Assembly: GCF_002160495.1 (NCBI RefSeq) | Contig: NZ_NFKR01000022.1 | Location: forward strand, 1-46,358 | Length of the DNA: 46,358 nucleotides | From: Erysipelatoclostridium sp. An173 | Lineage (GTDB): Bacteria > Bacillota_I > Bacilli_A > Erysipelotrichales > Coprobacillaceae | Reading direction: 5' to 3' | Part shown: positions 7,295 to 14,693 of the stretch, piece after piece | Numbering within the stretch: the first letter of the stretch is position 1 | Layout of the letters: every line of letters begins with the position of its first letter | Translations under genes and position numbers: made by a program | The notes under the pieces: generated by a model | Told to the model about the DNA's origin: nothing | Database searches by the model: none | The model's input: the letters and a program-made list of their open reading frames with translations, nothing else

Positions 7295-8131
7295 TTAGAG
7301 ATTTTTCATTTTTGTTATGAACTCTTCATAACTACATTTTCCCATTGTCAAATCCATCATAGCTAAATATTTCATTTCATTCTGAGTATATGGAATATTA
7401 ATACATGACTCTAATAATTTTTCTTCGTTTTTCAAAGGTGTTATCACATTCTTTTTGTTTTTGTAGGCATAGTAATAACGAACCCCAAATTTTCTTTGAG
7501 AGACAGCATTTAAATGTATGCCATCTGGATTTGCTGACAACCCCTGGGCAGTTACAAAATATACATGATTATGATCATTGGCATATCGTAATAATTCTTT
7601 ATTCACCAAGTCATACTCTGTACAATTAAAACCAAAGCCTATCTTTCCTAAATAGTCACCAAGTCCTCCAATAATAAACGGTACATCATCTAAATTAAGT
7701 TCATTTTTTAAAGCCTCAAAAATTGTATGTAATTTTTCATAATACGTTTTGTAGTTACCATTATAGCTATCATTTTCTCCTTGATGCCACAGAATAGCAA
7801 TCAAATTACTATTTTGCATTGCAAATTTTGCCTGAATAATTGCATTTTTAAATAATATTTTCTCTATAGACCAGTCATCAATGGAACTGCCACCTTCCGC
7901 ACATGGAATCAAGCCGATTTGTTCTTCTTTGTTTTCCATGCACCACATTGCAGCAAATGAACCCGCAAGACTTACTCCTGATATAGGACGATCGTAGTTA
8001 ATTGGTTCTGTCATCATTTGCCATTTTCCATTTCTTAACATCTGGATTCTCTCATTACAAATCATCGGTACTTCGTTTATGAATCCACGTCCAGCCATGT
8101 TGGACTGTCCAATCATTAATACACTTTTCAT
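7295..8131 (-). CDS. Sialate O-acetylesterase-type SGNH hydrolase (SASA domain)
   Basis: A 278-residue cytoplasmic-looking carbohydrate esterase of the SASA/SGNH class, which removes O-acetyl groups from sugars such as sialic acid or xylan units. The family blocks are visible: nucleophile S10 in IGQSNMAGRG, GGSSIDDW around residues 80-87, WHQGEND at 115-121, and the D203xxH206 pair in PDGIHLN. No signal peptide is seen. The ATG follows GTGGAGGTG. The last 60 residues have no recognised domain. It stands alone inside the island between rpsI and the DUF1016 pseudogene, bounded by copies of the rpsI 3' core. The true substrate is not evident. Confidence 0.82.
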   Translation of the reverse strand: MKSVLMIGQSNMAGRGFINEVPMICNERIQMLRNGKWQMMTEPINYDRPISGVSLAGSFAAMWCMENKEEQIGLIPCAEGGSSIDDWSIEKILFKNAIIQAKFAMQNSNLIAILWHQGENDSYNGNYKTYYEKLHTIFEALKNELNLDDVPFIIGGLGDYLGKIGFGFNCTEYDLVNKELLRYANDHNHVYFVTAQGLSANPDGIHLNAVSQRKFGVRYYYAYKNKKNVITPLKNEEKLLESCINIPYTQNEMKYLAMMDLTMGKCSYEEFITKMKNL

Positions 8132-8166
8132 TCAACACCTCCACAAATTCTAATTTATCTAACTAA

Positions 8167-8195
8167 ATTATCTCATGTGGAGTTTTTTATTACAA
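8167..8195 (-). promoter_or_regulatory. Candidate promoter of the SASA esterase
   Basis: On minus, TTGTAA (8190-8195) and GATAAT (8167-8172) are separated by 17 bp, about 35 bp upstream of the start. Confidence 0.4.
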
Positions 8196-8201
8196 GATAA
8201 T

Positions 8202-8352
8202 TTAACTTACATGCTTATTTTTCACAATAGGATGTTTGCTGAGATAATCAGATAGAGTAATACTTTTTGTATCATGAAATACGATATCCTTATCTTCATC
8301 TACATCTCGATACACAAGATGATTTTATTCATCTATCACATCATAGAGAAAT
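8202..8352 (-). pseudogene. Degenerate coding remnant
   Basis: On minus this stretch reads as protein-like sequence for about 50 codons with one internal stop: SLFLYDVIDE, stop, then NHLVYRDVDEDKDIVFHDT, KSITLSDYLSKHPIVK, ending at a stop at 8202. The acidic, alternating composition looks like the tail of a real protein, but I do not recognise the family and there is no start. Most likely it is a scrap of a gene lost from the island. Chance coding cannot be excluded. Confidence 0.3.
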
Positions 8353-8370
8353 AGAGAAATATGGTTAGTT

Positions 8371-8396
8371 TTTTTGTATCTTACTTGTCGCTTACC
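8371..8396 (-). repeat. Partial third copy of the dispersed repeat
   Basis: About 25 bp (TTTTTGTATCTTACTTGTCGC on plus) match the right arm of copies A and B, including the encoded xRQVRxKK. The palindrome and the rpsI-like core are absent. It lies just outside the rpsI terminator. Confidence 0.45.
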
Positions 8397-8417
8397 GTTT
8401 TTAATTTATAAATATAC

Positions 8418-8474
8418 AAAAAAACTCAAATCGAGTTTTAGCCGATAAATAAAGGCTTTTGCTGATTTGAGTTT
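8418..8474 (-). terminator. Intrinsic terminator of the rplM-rpsI operon
   Basis: On minus, AAACTCAAATC (8474-8464) pairs with GATTTGAGTTT (8432-8422), an 11-bp perfect outer stem with a second small AGCC/GGCT stem inside the loop. Seven T follow. It begins 30 bp after the rpsI stop. Confidence 0.85.
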
Positions 8475-8503
8475 CTTTGAATTGTTCTGGGCATTCCCAA
8501 AAA

Positions 8504-8896
8504 TTAACGTTTTGAGAATTGTGGAGCACGTCTTGCTTTTTTAAGACCATATTTTTTACGTTCTTTAACACGTGCATCACGAGTAAGGAATCCAGCAGCT
8601 TTTAAAGTTGGTCTATAATCAGAACCAGCTTCTAATAATGCTCTTGAGATACCATGACGGATAGCTCCAGCTTGTCCTGAATATCCACCACCATAAACAT
8701 TTACTTTTACATCAAATTGATTAGTTGTATTAGTTAATTCTAATGGTTGATTAACAATCATTAATAATACATCTGATGGTAAATAATCTTTTGCTGGTTT
8801 ATCATTAATTGTAATATTTCCTGTACCAGGTGTTAAAATAACTCTAGCTACAGAAGTTTTTCTACGTCCAGTTCCACGATATTGTACATTTGCCAT
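8504..8896 (-). CDS. rpsI: 30S ribosomal protein S9
   Basis: Complete 130-residue S9. The start [19 protein letters not shown] and the C-terminal [20 protein letters not shown] followed by FSKR are characteristic. The basic tail reaches the ribosomal P-site tRNA. It is the second gene of the usual rplM-rpsI pair, 17 bp behind rplM. The last 16 bases of its stop region (8503-8518) recur exactly at 6945-6960 and in degenerate form at 5695-5710, as expected if this 3' end has served as an integration target. Confidence 0.98.
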   Translation of the reverse strand: MANVQYRGTGRRKTSVARVILTPGTGNITINDKPAKDYLPSDVLLMIVNQPLELTNTTNQFDVKVNVYGGGYSGQAGAIRHGISRALLEAGSDYRPTLKAAGFLTRDARVKERKKYGLKKARRAPQFSKR

Positions 8897-8913
8897 TGTT
8901 CTCTCTTACCCCC

Positions 8914-9351
8914 TTACCCTTTGATTTTTAACTCTTCAGGATTTTGTGCTGCATGTGGATGTTCACTTCCAGCATAAACAAATAATTTCATACCTTGTTT
9001 TCTACCTAATGTATTATGTGGTAACATACCTTTTACTGCTGCTTCAACCCAACCAGTTGGATTTTTTTCTTTGAATTGGCGTGCAGTTTTAACTTTTAAA
9101 CCACCAAGCCAACCTGAATGATGATAATATTTAACTGAATCTAATTTTTTACCAGTCATTACTACTTTGTCAGCATTTACAATAATCACATAATCACCAG
9201 TGTCTACATGTGGTGTATAAGTAGGTTTATGTTTACCTCTTAACACTTTTGCTACTTCTGATGCTAAACGTCCTAAAGTTAATCCTTCAGCATCAACTAC
9301 GTACCATTTTCTTTCGATTGTGGCTGCATTAGCCATAGTTGTTTGTCTCAT
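8914..9351 (-). CDS. rplM: 50S ribosomal protein L13
   Basis: Complete 145-residue L13. Family signatures include [47 protein letters not shown] and [13 protein letters not shown]. It is an early-assembling protein of the large subunit. The chosen ATG follows AAAGGAG with normal spacing; [11 protein letters not shown], five codons later, is an alternative start. It is the first gene of the rplM-rpsI operon with its own consensus promoter and a short leader. Confidence 0.98.
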   Translation of the reverse strand: MRQTTMANAATIERKWYVVDAEGLTLGRLASEVAKVLRGKHKPTYTPHVDTGDYVIIVNADKVVMTGKKLDSVKYYHHSGWLGGLKVKTARQFKEKNPTGWVEAAVKGMLPHNTLGRKQGMKLFVYAGSEHPHAAQNPEELKIKG

Positions 9352-9400
9352 TTTTTCTTCTCCTTTATCCTTACCGGGGACTTAGGTTCATAAGAACATT
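9352..9400 (-). ncRNA. Candidate L13 autoregulatory leader
   Basis: Between the rplM promoter and its ribosome site the short leader contains GTTC-TTAT-GAAC (9397-9386) and then GTCCCCGGTAAGGA, in which TCC can pair with GGA next to the AAAGGAG site. L13 leaders that bind the protein and control rplM-rpsI are known in Firmicutes. I see the hairpin and the position; membership of that RNA family is inferred. Confidence 0.4.
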
Positions 9401-9403
9401 CTC

Positions 9404-9432
9404 ATTATAAACACTTCATAATCCAATGTCAA
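9404..9432 (-). promoter_or_regulatory. Consensus sigma-A promoter of rplM-rpsI
   Basis: On minus, TTGACA (9427-9432), a 17-bp spacer and TATAAT (9404-9409): a perfect consensus, as expected for a ribosomal protein operon. The 190 bp further upstream, to 9622, hold no visible gene. Confidence 0.9.
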
Positions 9433-9622
9433 TTATTTTTACAAATTATCTTGTTATTTTCATAGATTTTTTGTCTTTTTCTAGTTTTAAAATAAACCCT
9501 ATTTTTTATTGTAGTCAAGATAATTTTTTTATTTAATATTTTTGTTCAAATTAAATATTTTCTATATAAATTATAACCCAATATCATCCATCATAAATAT
9601 ATTTACCTTGTATAATAACCAT

Positions 9623-9654
9623 AAAAAATGCCGGCACTGAGCCGGACATTTTTT
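9623..9654 (-). terminator. Intrinsic terminator of the GH16 gene
   Basis: CCGGC/GCCGG with flanking ATG/CAT and A6/T6 arms forms a bulged hairpin. It is T-rich on both exits and lies 50 bp past the GH16 stop. Confidence 0.85.
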
Positions 9655-9703
9655 ATTTTAGATAATGATATTATCAGCAGTCTATCATATCTATATTTTT
9701 ATA

Positions 9704-12262
9704 TTAGCATCTTTTTCTTTTTTTGAATAATACTACTCCTGCAGCAGACATAGTTAATACAAATAATGCTGTACCAATTGCTGCATCATCACCTGTTTTT
9801 ACTGCAGTTGATGAATTTGATCCTGAATTTGAATCTGAAGGTGTTACACCAGGATCAGTTGTAGTATCATTTTTTACCAATCCAGCGATAGCTTCGTTTA
9901 ATCTAGCATAAGAAGATTGAATTGCTTCTTTATCTCCAGATTCTAATGCTGATTTAACATCAGCTAATGCTGCAGATAATTTATTTAATGAATCCTTTGT
10001 ATAAGCATCTGTCTTACCTACTAAAGAATTACCTTTTTCGATTAAATCATTAACATCTTTTTCATCTACATATTTTTCTAGGTTTGCAATTGCATTATTT
10101 AATGCTTGAATAGCATTTGCAACTTCTTCTTTTGTTGCATCAGCATCTTCGAACACTGCTCTAGCTGAAGCTATAGCTTTATCTAAAGCCGCTCTTGAAG
10201 CTTTAGTGTATGTGGCATCTTTTCCTACTTCTGCAACTGCATTATTTATTGTATTTTCTAATTCTGTTTTATCAACAGCAACTGCATTTACTGTTACAGT
10301 TACAATTTTTGAATATGATCCATTTACAAATTGTACTTCATATTCACCAGTTTCACTTTCAATAACTGTTTCTGGATTTACCCATGACCATCCTTCTGGT
10401 AGTGCAATACTTTCTAATTTATTTCCAATAACTCCATTTAATTCAAAGTCACTTGGGAAAGTTCTATCAACTACTGTTAAGATAGCTGTTTTACGAGTAA
10501 ATTTATAATCAGTATCACGATTTACTCCTCTAACATCATCATATTCGATACCGTTAGGAATTGCAGTATAATGAATATTATATTTACCAGCAGGTAAATT
10601 TGCTAAACTTGCTACATCATCTTTACCAGTACATAATAAATCAACAGAAGTTAATCCACCAGTATTTTTAAACATATGTTCATTTTCTACTGAGAAATCA
10701 ACAAATGTATCATTAGTTGATGTAACTCCTTCTAATAGATCTGGAGTATCTCCTTCAACCATTGTAACATCGCTTACACCATTAAGTTCAGGGGCAGAAG
10801 CATAATATTCTTCAGCAGCAGCTTTTTGTTCTGCGTTTTGTGCATAATATACATAATCAATTTGGAATTCAGTTCCTGCTAAACCAGGTACTGTATCACC
10901 AGGCCAGTTACCACCCATTGCAAGATTTAATTGAATATATTGTGGGCGATTGAAACATTTTTTAGCTGATTCTCCCCATTGAGGGTTAGTTAAATCTAAT
11001 GTGTTGTACACAACACCATCTACATACCATTCAATTTTATCTGGAGACCAGTTAATACCGAATACATGATAATCATCATTGAAATCAGTATCATTTGTAT
11101 ACATTTTACCACCTGAACCAGTAGTATCTTGATCCCATTGATCACCGATATCTGGATCATAGAAATGAGCAGTACCCCATACTTGTTTATTTCTATCTTC
11201 ACCTTCATGACCACCTAATAATTCCATGATATCGATTTCTCCACAACGTGACCATCCATATCCTTGTTGTTTATTAATTTTACCATCAAGTGTGAAATCT
11301 GCACCTAAAGTCCAGAATGCTGGGAATGCCCCACGACCTTTAGGTAATTTTGCTCTCATTTCGATTCTTCCATATAAGAATTCTTGTTTACCATGAGTAC
11401 GAACACTTCCTGAGTTATAAATAACTTTTCTTGATCCGCGAGGATTTGTATATTGATCTTCTTCAGCACGATCAGTAGCTCTTAATACTAAGTTTCCATC
11501 CCGCATAAATACATTTTCTTCGCTTTTTACATAATGTTGTTGTTCAACACCACGAATACATCCTAATTCATAGCCCCAAGTATCTGTATCTAATTCATCT
11601 TCATTAAATTCTTCAGCCCATACGATGTCATAATCTTCATCTCCAGATGAACTAGCAACTTCATGCATTGAAACATCATCTACATAAATAGGTGCTTCAT
11701 AAATAGGTCCACTTGCTGAATCAGCCCATTTCATAGCACAAAGTTGAATTTCAGAATAATTTCCTGTATTAAATTTGATTTCTACTTCTTGATAAACTCC
11801 TACTTGATCTTGTGAGTTACAAGAAACTGTTGTTCCCTCATTTACTGTTGTTGCTAGGTAGTTAGCTTTTACATTAAAGAAAACTTGCCCACCAACTTTA
11901 CCAACAGCAATTTTAGCTTTTGCAACATAATCTGTGTTAGGTTTTACCTTAAGTGTTTGATATAATACTGAATCATTTTGGTTTTCTTTTAATAATCCAT
12001 GATAATTTCCACTAGCTGCAGTTTCTTTTGAATTTAAAACGTCTGAATTTTTAAATTGCCAACCAGTTTTATTATCTTCAAAATCGCCATTAGTAATTAA
12101 ATCTGCTTCAGTAGCTTCACCTGTGTTCAAATCTACTAAATCATATTCTGTGTCAATTGAAGCTGCATCTACATTTACAATATTAGCAGTTGCAAACATG
12201 CTACTAACCATACCAAATGTAGCCACCAATGAACACACTTTAGTCATTCTCTTTTGTTTCAT
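9704..12262 (-). CDS. Secreted surface-anchored GH16 beta-glucanase (laminarinase-like)
   Basis: An 852-residue extracellular enzyme that should hydrolyse beta-1,3 or mixed beta-1,3/1,4-glucans. Order: signal peptide (1-33); carbohydrate-binding jelly-roll of the CBM4_9 type (about 52-203, with ITNGDFEDNKTGW and IYVDDVSMHEV); GH16 domain (about 210-475) with the catalytic GEIDIME, nucleophile E342 and acid/base E347, and W-rich substrate strands (AFPAFWTLGADF); two Ig-like regions (about 490-600 and 601-660); two FIVAR helical repeats (about 664-735 and 736-800); a Thr/Ser/Pro linker; then VKTGDDA (821-827), a hydrophobic helix and FKKRKRC. The tail resembles a sortase signal without LPxTG. 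The promoter carries a cre site, so carbon catabolite repression is likely. It is monocistronic, with a terminator behind. Confidence 0.93.
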   Translation of the reverse strand: MKQKRMTKVCSLVATFGMVSSMFATANIVNVDAASIDTEYDLVDLNTGEATEADLITNGDFEDNKTGWQFKNSDVLNSKETAASGNYHGLLKENQNDSVLYQTLKVKPNTDYVAKAKIAVGKVGGQVFFNVKANYLATTVNEGTTVSCNSQDQVGVYQEVEIKFNTGNYSEIQLCAMKWADSASGPIYEAPIYVDDVSMHEVASSSGDEDYDIVWAEEFNEDELDTDTWGYELGCIRGVEQQHYVKSEENVFMRDGNLVLRATDRAEEDQYTNPRGSRKVIYNSGSVRTHGKQEFLYGRIEMRAKLPKGRGAFPAFWTLGADFTLDGKINKQQGYGWSRCGEIDIMELLGGHEGEDRNKQVWGTAHFYDPDIGDQWDQDTTGSGGKMYTNDTDFNDDYHVFGINWSPDKIEWYVDGVVYNTLDLTNPQWGESAKKCFNRPQYIQLNLAMGGNWPGDTVPGLAGTEFQIDYVYYAQNAEQKAAAEEYYASAPELNGVSDVTMVEGDTPDLLEGVTSTNDTFVDFSVENEHMFKNTGGLTSVDLLCTGKDDVASLANLPAGKYNIHYTAIPNGIEYDDVRGVNRDTDYKFTRKTAILTVVDRTFPSDFELNGVIGNKLESIALPEGWSWVNPETVIESETGEYEVQFVNGSYSKIVTVTVNAVAVDKTELENTINNAVAEVGKDATYTKASRAALDKAIASARAVFEDADATKEEVANAIQALNNAIANLEKYVDEKDVNDLIEKGNSLVGKTDAYTKDSLNKLSAALADVKSALESGDKEAIQSSYARLNEAIAGLVKNDTTTDPGVTPSDSNSGSNSSTAVKTGDDAAIGTALFVLTMSAAGVVLFKKRKRC

Positions 12263-12355
12263 ATGCTTTTCCCTTTCTCTATAATAGTACCAGTTGTTTT
12301 TGATTGATTTGACATTTTATGCTGACTTAAATATCTTCAAAACACATCAACCTCA

Positions 12356-12398
12356 ACGAATACGCTTACATTATATAATGTCTGATATTGTTTGTAAA
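12356..12398 (-). promoter_or_regulatory. GH16 promoter with overlapping cre (CcpA) site
   Basis: On minus, TTTACA (12393-12398), a 17-bp spacer and TATAAT (12370-12375). ATGTAAGCGTATTCGT (12371-12356) overlaps the downstream edge of the -10 box and matches 15 of 16 positions of the cre consensus WTGNAARCGNWWWCAW. A CcpA complex here would block initiation. The leader to the start codon is about 95 nt. The DNA from 12400 to 12575 is A+T-rich with nothing recognisable. Confidence 0.75.
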
Positions 12399-12575
12399 GA
12401 TATTTTAGTAGATTTTTACTTATTTAATGTGACAAAATTAAATAAATTATGATTAAATAAGCAGTTTTTTAATTATTATTTTGTTATTATATTTAAAATT
12501 ACGTTTAAAACATATCTTAATACCGTCTTTATGATTTACTAAATTTTTAGTTAAAATATATAACTTCTTTATGAT

Positions 12576-12602
12576 AAAAAGAAAAGATCGCCTAAGCGAT
12601 CT
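12576..12602 (-). terminator. Intrinsic terminator of the tcdA-hydrolase unit
   Basis: On minus, AGATCGC-TTAG-GCGATCT (12602-12585) followed by TTTCTTTTT, 9 bp after the hydrolase stop. Confidence 0.9.
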
Positions 12603-12610
12603 AATATAGT

Positions 12611-13351
12611 CTATTTAGAGAAAAATTCCAGTGATAATCTTAACACTTCTTTAATTTGATCAATAGTATCAAAATTATGATTTCCACCTTCAATAGTTAC
12701 AAACTGCAACTGCTTTCCAAATTTAGGAATATAAATTTTAGAAATATCATATGGAACTGTTTTATCTTCACTTCCATGAATTACTAACAAATCATTTTTA
12801 TATGTATCTAAATTTTGATAAAAATCACGTGCTAAAATATCATCAACAAAATCTTGAGATATTTCAAATCCACCATGATCATAAAGCCCTTCTTGATTAG
12901 GCTCCATTTTTCCTGTTAAATAATCCAGAGCCGCTGGTAAATTAAATGCCGGAGCCCATAAAACCATTTTCTTAATTACATCAGGATATAGCTTTGCTAG
13001 TTCGCTAGCAACTGCTCCACCCATTGAATGACCCAAAAGATAAATTTCCGTGCAATTTTCCATTTTTAGTGTTTCTTCTAAAATAATTCTAGCACAAGCA
13101 AGTTCATCTTTAAAAGTCATATCCTTAAAGTTTAAATCACTTTCGCCACTTCCAAGAAAATCAAATCTAAAAGTTGCAATTCCTTTAGCTTCTAACATTC
13201 TAGCTAATTGTACATAAGAAAATTTTGTCCCTGTTTTTTGACCAGTAAAACCATGAAAAATTATACAAACCGGATGTTTATCAACATTTGGCTTATGAAA
13301 GAAACCACGCATAGTTCCTTTAAATGTTGGAATTTCACAATAATGTTGCAT
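12611..13351 (-). CDS. Alpha/beta hydrolase (esterase/acylglycerol lipase-like)
   Basis: A 246-residue cytoplasmic serine hydrolase of the alpha/beta fold. The oxyanion strand is IIFHGFTGQKTG, the nucleophile elbow GHSMGG has S109, the acid is D196 in HGSEDKTVP, and the base is H225 in EGGNHNF. The overall pattern resembles cinnamoyl/feruloyl esterases and monoacylglycerol lipases; the substrate is unknown. Its ATG overlaps the stop of the small upstream gene by one base (TAATG), so the two are translationally coupled. It is the last gene of the tcdA unit and is followed by a strong terminator. Confidence 0.85.
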   Translation of the reverse strand: MQHYCEIPTFKGTMRGFFHKPNVDKHPVCIIFHGFTGQKTGTKFSYVQLARMLEAKGIATFRFDFLGSGESDLNFKDMTFKDELACARIILEETLKMENCTEIYLLGHSMGGAVASELAKLYPDVIKKMVLWAPAFNLPAALDYLTGKMEPNQEGLYDHGGFEISQDFVDDILARDFYQNLDTYKNDLLVIHGSEDKTVPYDISKIYIPKFGKQLQFVTIEGGNHNFDTIDQIKEVLRLSLEFFSK

Positions 13352-13593
13352 TAATAAATACCGTGCGCTTTTTTAAAGCGATGAATTCCTTTATTGTCTA
13401 AATATTGTTGAGTTATAAACCGAATACTATCTTCGTTATAATCGCCTCCGATTTGTACACATGTATCCATAATTTCACTTGTTAAAGCTAACCAGATTTC
13501 ATCACTAAAATCTTCTGTTGTCACCATTTCTTTTACAATCTTTAAACATTGATCAATATAATCATCTTTATTAATTTCTACTATACCTTCCAT
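13351..13593 (-). CDS. Small conserved-looking protein of unknown function
   Basis: An 80-residue acidic, mostly helical protein: MEGIVEINKDDYIDQCLKI, a middle with DEIWLALTSEIMDTCVQIGGDY, and an end with KGIHRFKKAHGIY. I do not recognise a family. The frame stays open upstream inside tcdA, but ATG 13593 has AAAGGAG eight bases before it and is taken as the start. It lies 5 bp after the tcdA stop and is coupled by TAATG to the hydrolase, so it is probably a real gene of this operon. Confidence 0.65.
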   Translation of the reverse strand: MEGIVEINKDDYIDQCLKIVKEMVTTEDFSDEIWLALTSEIMDTCVQIGGDYNEDSIRFITQQYLDNKGIHRFKKAHGIY

Positions 13594-13598
13594 TTCAT

Positions 13599-14279
13599 CT
13601 ACTCCTTTACTAATTCTTTCATCACATAACCCGCAATCATCAATCCTGCTACCGATGGTACAAAACTCATACTTCCCGGTGTACCGCCAGCAACTTTTTG
13701 CGGTATTTCTGTTGAATATAAAACCGGACATTTTTTTATAGCGCGTTTTTTCAATTCACGACGCATTACTCGAGCGAGCGGACAAACACTAGTTTTATAT
13801 ATATCATCAATTTTAAAGCTGCCAGGATCCAATTTATTACCAGTTCCCATTGAAGAAATAATTTTTATTCCTCGTTGATTACACTCTTCAATTAAAGCTA
13901 TTTTAGCCTTAACAGTATCAATGGCATCTACAACAAAGTCACAATCACTAAAAATATCTTCATCACCATTTCCAGGCAAATAAAATTTTTGATATGTGGT
14001 AATTTTAAGCAGCGGATTAATATCTAAACAGCGTTCTTTAGCCACTTCTACTTTAGCTTTTCCAATCGTGGAATGTAAAGCATATAACTGACGATTAAGA
14101 TTAGTTATATCTACAATGTCATGATCAACTAAAACCAAAGCCCCAACACCACCGCGTGCCAAAGCTTCTACTACATAACTACCAACACCACCAAGTCCAA
14201 AAACAGCTACTTTTTTATTTTGAAGTTGTTCTACCCATGATGAACCTACCATTCTTTCTATCCTTGAAAATTGTTCCAT
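13599..14279 (-). CDS. tcdA: tRNA threonylcarbamoyladenosine dehydratase (TcdA/CsdL)
   Basis: A 226-residue E1-like ThiF/MoeB-fold enzyme that uses ATP to cyclise t6A at position 37 of ANN-decoding tRNAs to ct6A. The nucleotide-binding loop GLGGVGS is at residues 28-34, followed by the acidic VDHDIVDITNLNRQ segment that contacts ATP. The signature that separates TcdA from ThiF and MoeB, CPLARVMRRELKKR, is present at about residues 165-178, with TPGSMSFVPSVAGLMIA near the end. The length is slightly below the Gram-negative form (about 268) and usual for Firmicutes. It is first in a three-gene unit and divergent from the XRE regulator gene. Confidence 0.93.
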   Translation of the reverse strand: MEQFSRIERMVGSSWVEQLQNKKVAVFGLGGVGSYVVEALARGGVGALVLVDHDIVDITNLNRQLYALHSTIGKAKVEVAKERCLDINPLLKITTYQKFYLPGNGDEDIFSDCDFVVDAIDTVKAKIALIEECNQRGIKIISSMGTGNKLDPGSFKIDDIYKTSVCPLARVMRRELKKRAIKKCPVLYSTEIPQKVAGGTPGSMSFVPSVAGLMIAGYVMKELVKE

Positions 14280-14346
14280 AACACACCTCGCATTTATTAT
14301 AAACTAATCTCCATATTTAATAAAGAAGAGTAAATATTTTTTTATA

Positions 14347-14395
14347 GTCCAATTAGGTCTAAAAATGTATAGACCAATTCGGTCACCACTATAAT
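14347..14395 (+). promoter_or_regulatory. XRE-gene promoter with two 13-bp operator repeats
   Basis: GTCCAATTAGGTC (14347-14359) and GACCAATTCGGTC (14372-14384) are two copies of the imperfect palindrome GWCCAATTVGGTC, 25 bp apart centre to centre. The second lies directly upstream of the -10 box TATAAT (14390-14395); the -35 region is poor. Such paired sites next to a small HTH gene usually bind its own product. The divergent tcdA promoter is close enough to be affected too. Confidence 0.6.
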
Positions 14396-14414
14396 AAACT
14401 AAGGTGGTGGTTTT

Positions 14415-14651
14415 ATGCGATACAAAAGGATAAGAGATTTACGTGAAGACAAAGATCTAAAACAAAGAGAATTAGCTGAATATTTAAACGTATCACAAAA
14501 AACATATTCACGTTATGAACGCGGTGAACGAACCATCGATCCTGAAATCTTAGCTAAATTAGCTACATTTCATGAAACCACTGTTGATTACTTAATCGGT
14601 CGTACCGATGATAAAACTGATTATACCAAAAAGAAATCTAATAAACGTTAG
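14415..14651 (+). CDS. XRE-family transcriptional regulator
   Basis: A 78-residue Cro/CI-type DNA-binding protein made almost entirely of one HTH_3 domain. IRDLREDKDLKQRELAEYL and the recognition helix QKTYSRYERGERTIDPEILAKLA cover residues 6-50; YLIGRTDD follows, then a lysine-rich tail. No ligand domain is present. The ribosome site is AAGGTGGTGG. Transcription runs away from tcdA. Two palindromic repeats in its promoter suggest autoregulation. The gene ends inside its own terminator. Confidence 0.9.
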   Translation: MRYKRIRDLREDKDLKQRELAEYLNVSQKTYSRYERGERTIDPEILAKLATFHETTVDYLIGRTDDKTDYTKKKSNKR

Positions 14652-14666
14652 ATTTCTTTTCATTTT
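14628..14666 (+). terminator. Intrinsic terminator overlapping the XRE stop
   Basis: AAAAAGAAATCTAA (14628-14641) pairs with TTAGATTTCTTTT (14648-14660) around a 6-nt loop, followed by CATTTT. Confidence 0.8.
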
Positions 14667-14693
14667 AAAAAGCATTTGAAAAATCAAATGCTT
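14664..14693 (-). terminator. Intrinsic terminator of thrC-thrB
   Basis: On minus, AAGCATTTGA-TTTT-TCAAATGCTT (14693-14670) followed by TTTAAAA. It overlaps the thrB stop codon and stands tail to tail with the XRE terminator. Confidence 0.8.

Noticed and set aside
9723-11214. Several 60-100-codon frames on both strands inside the GH16 gene
   Set aside because: They lie wholly within a well-supported 852-residue gene and show composition expected of its other frames.
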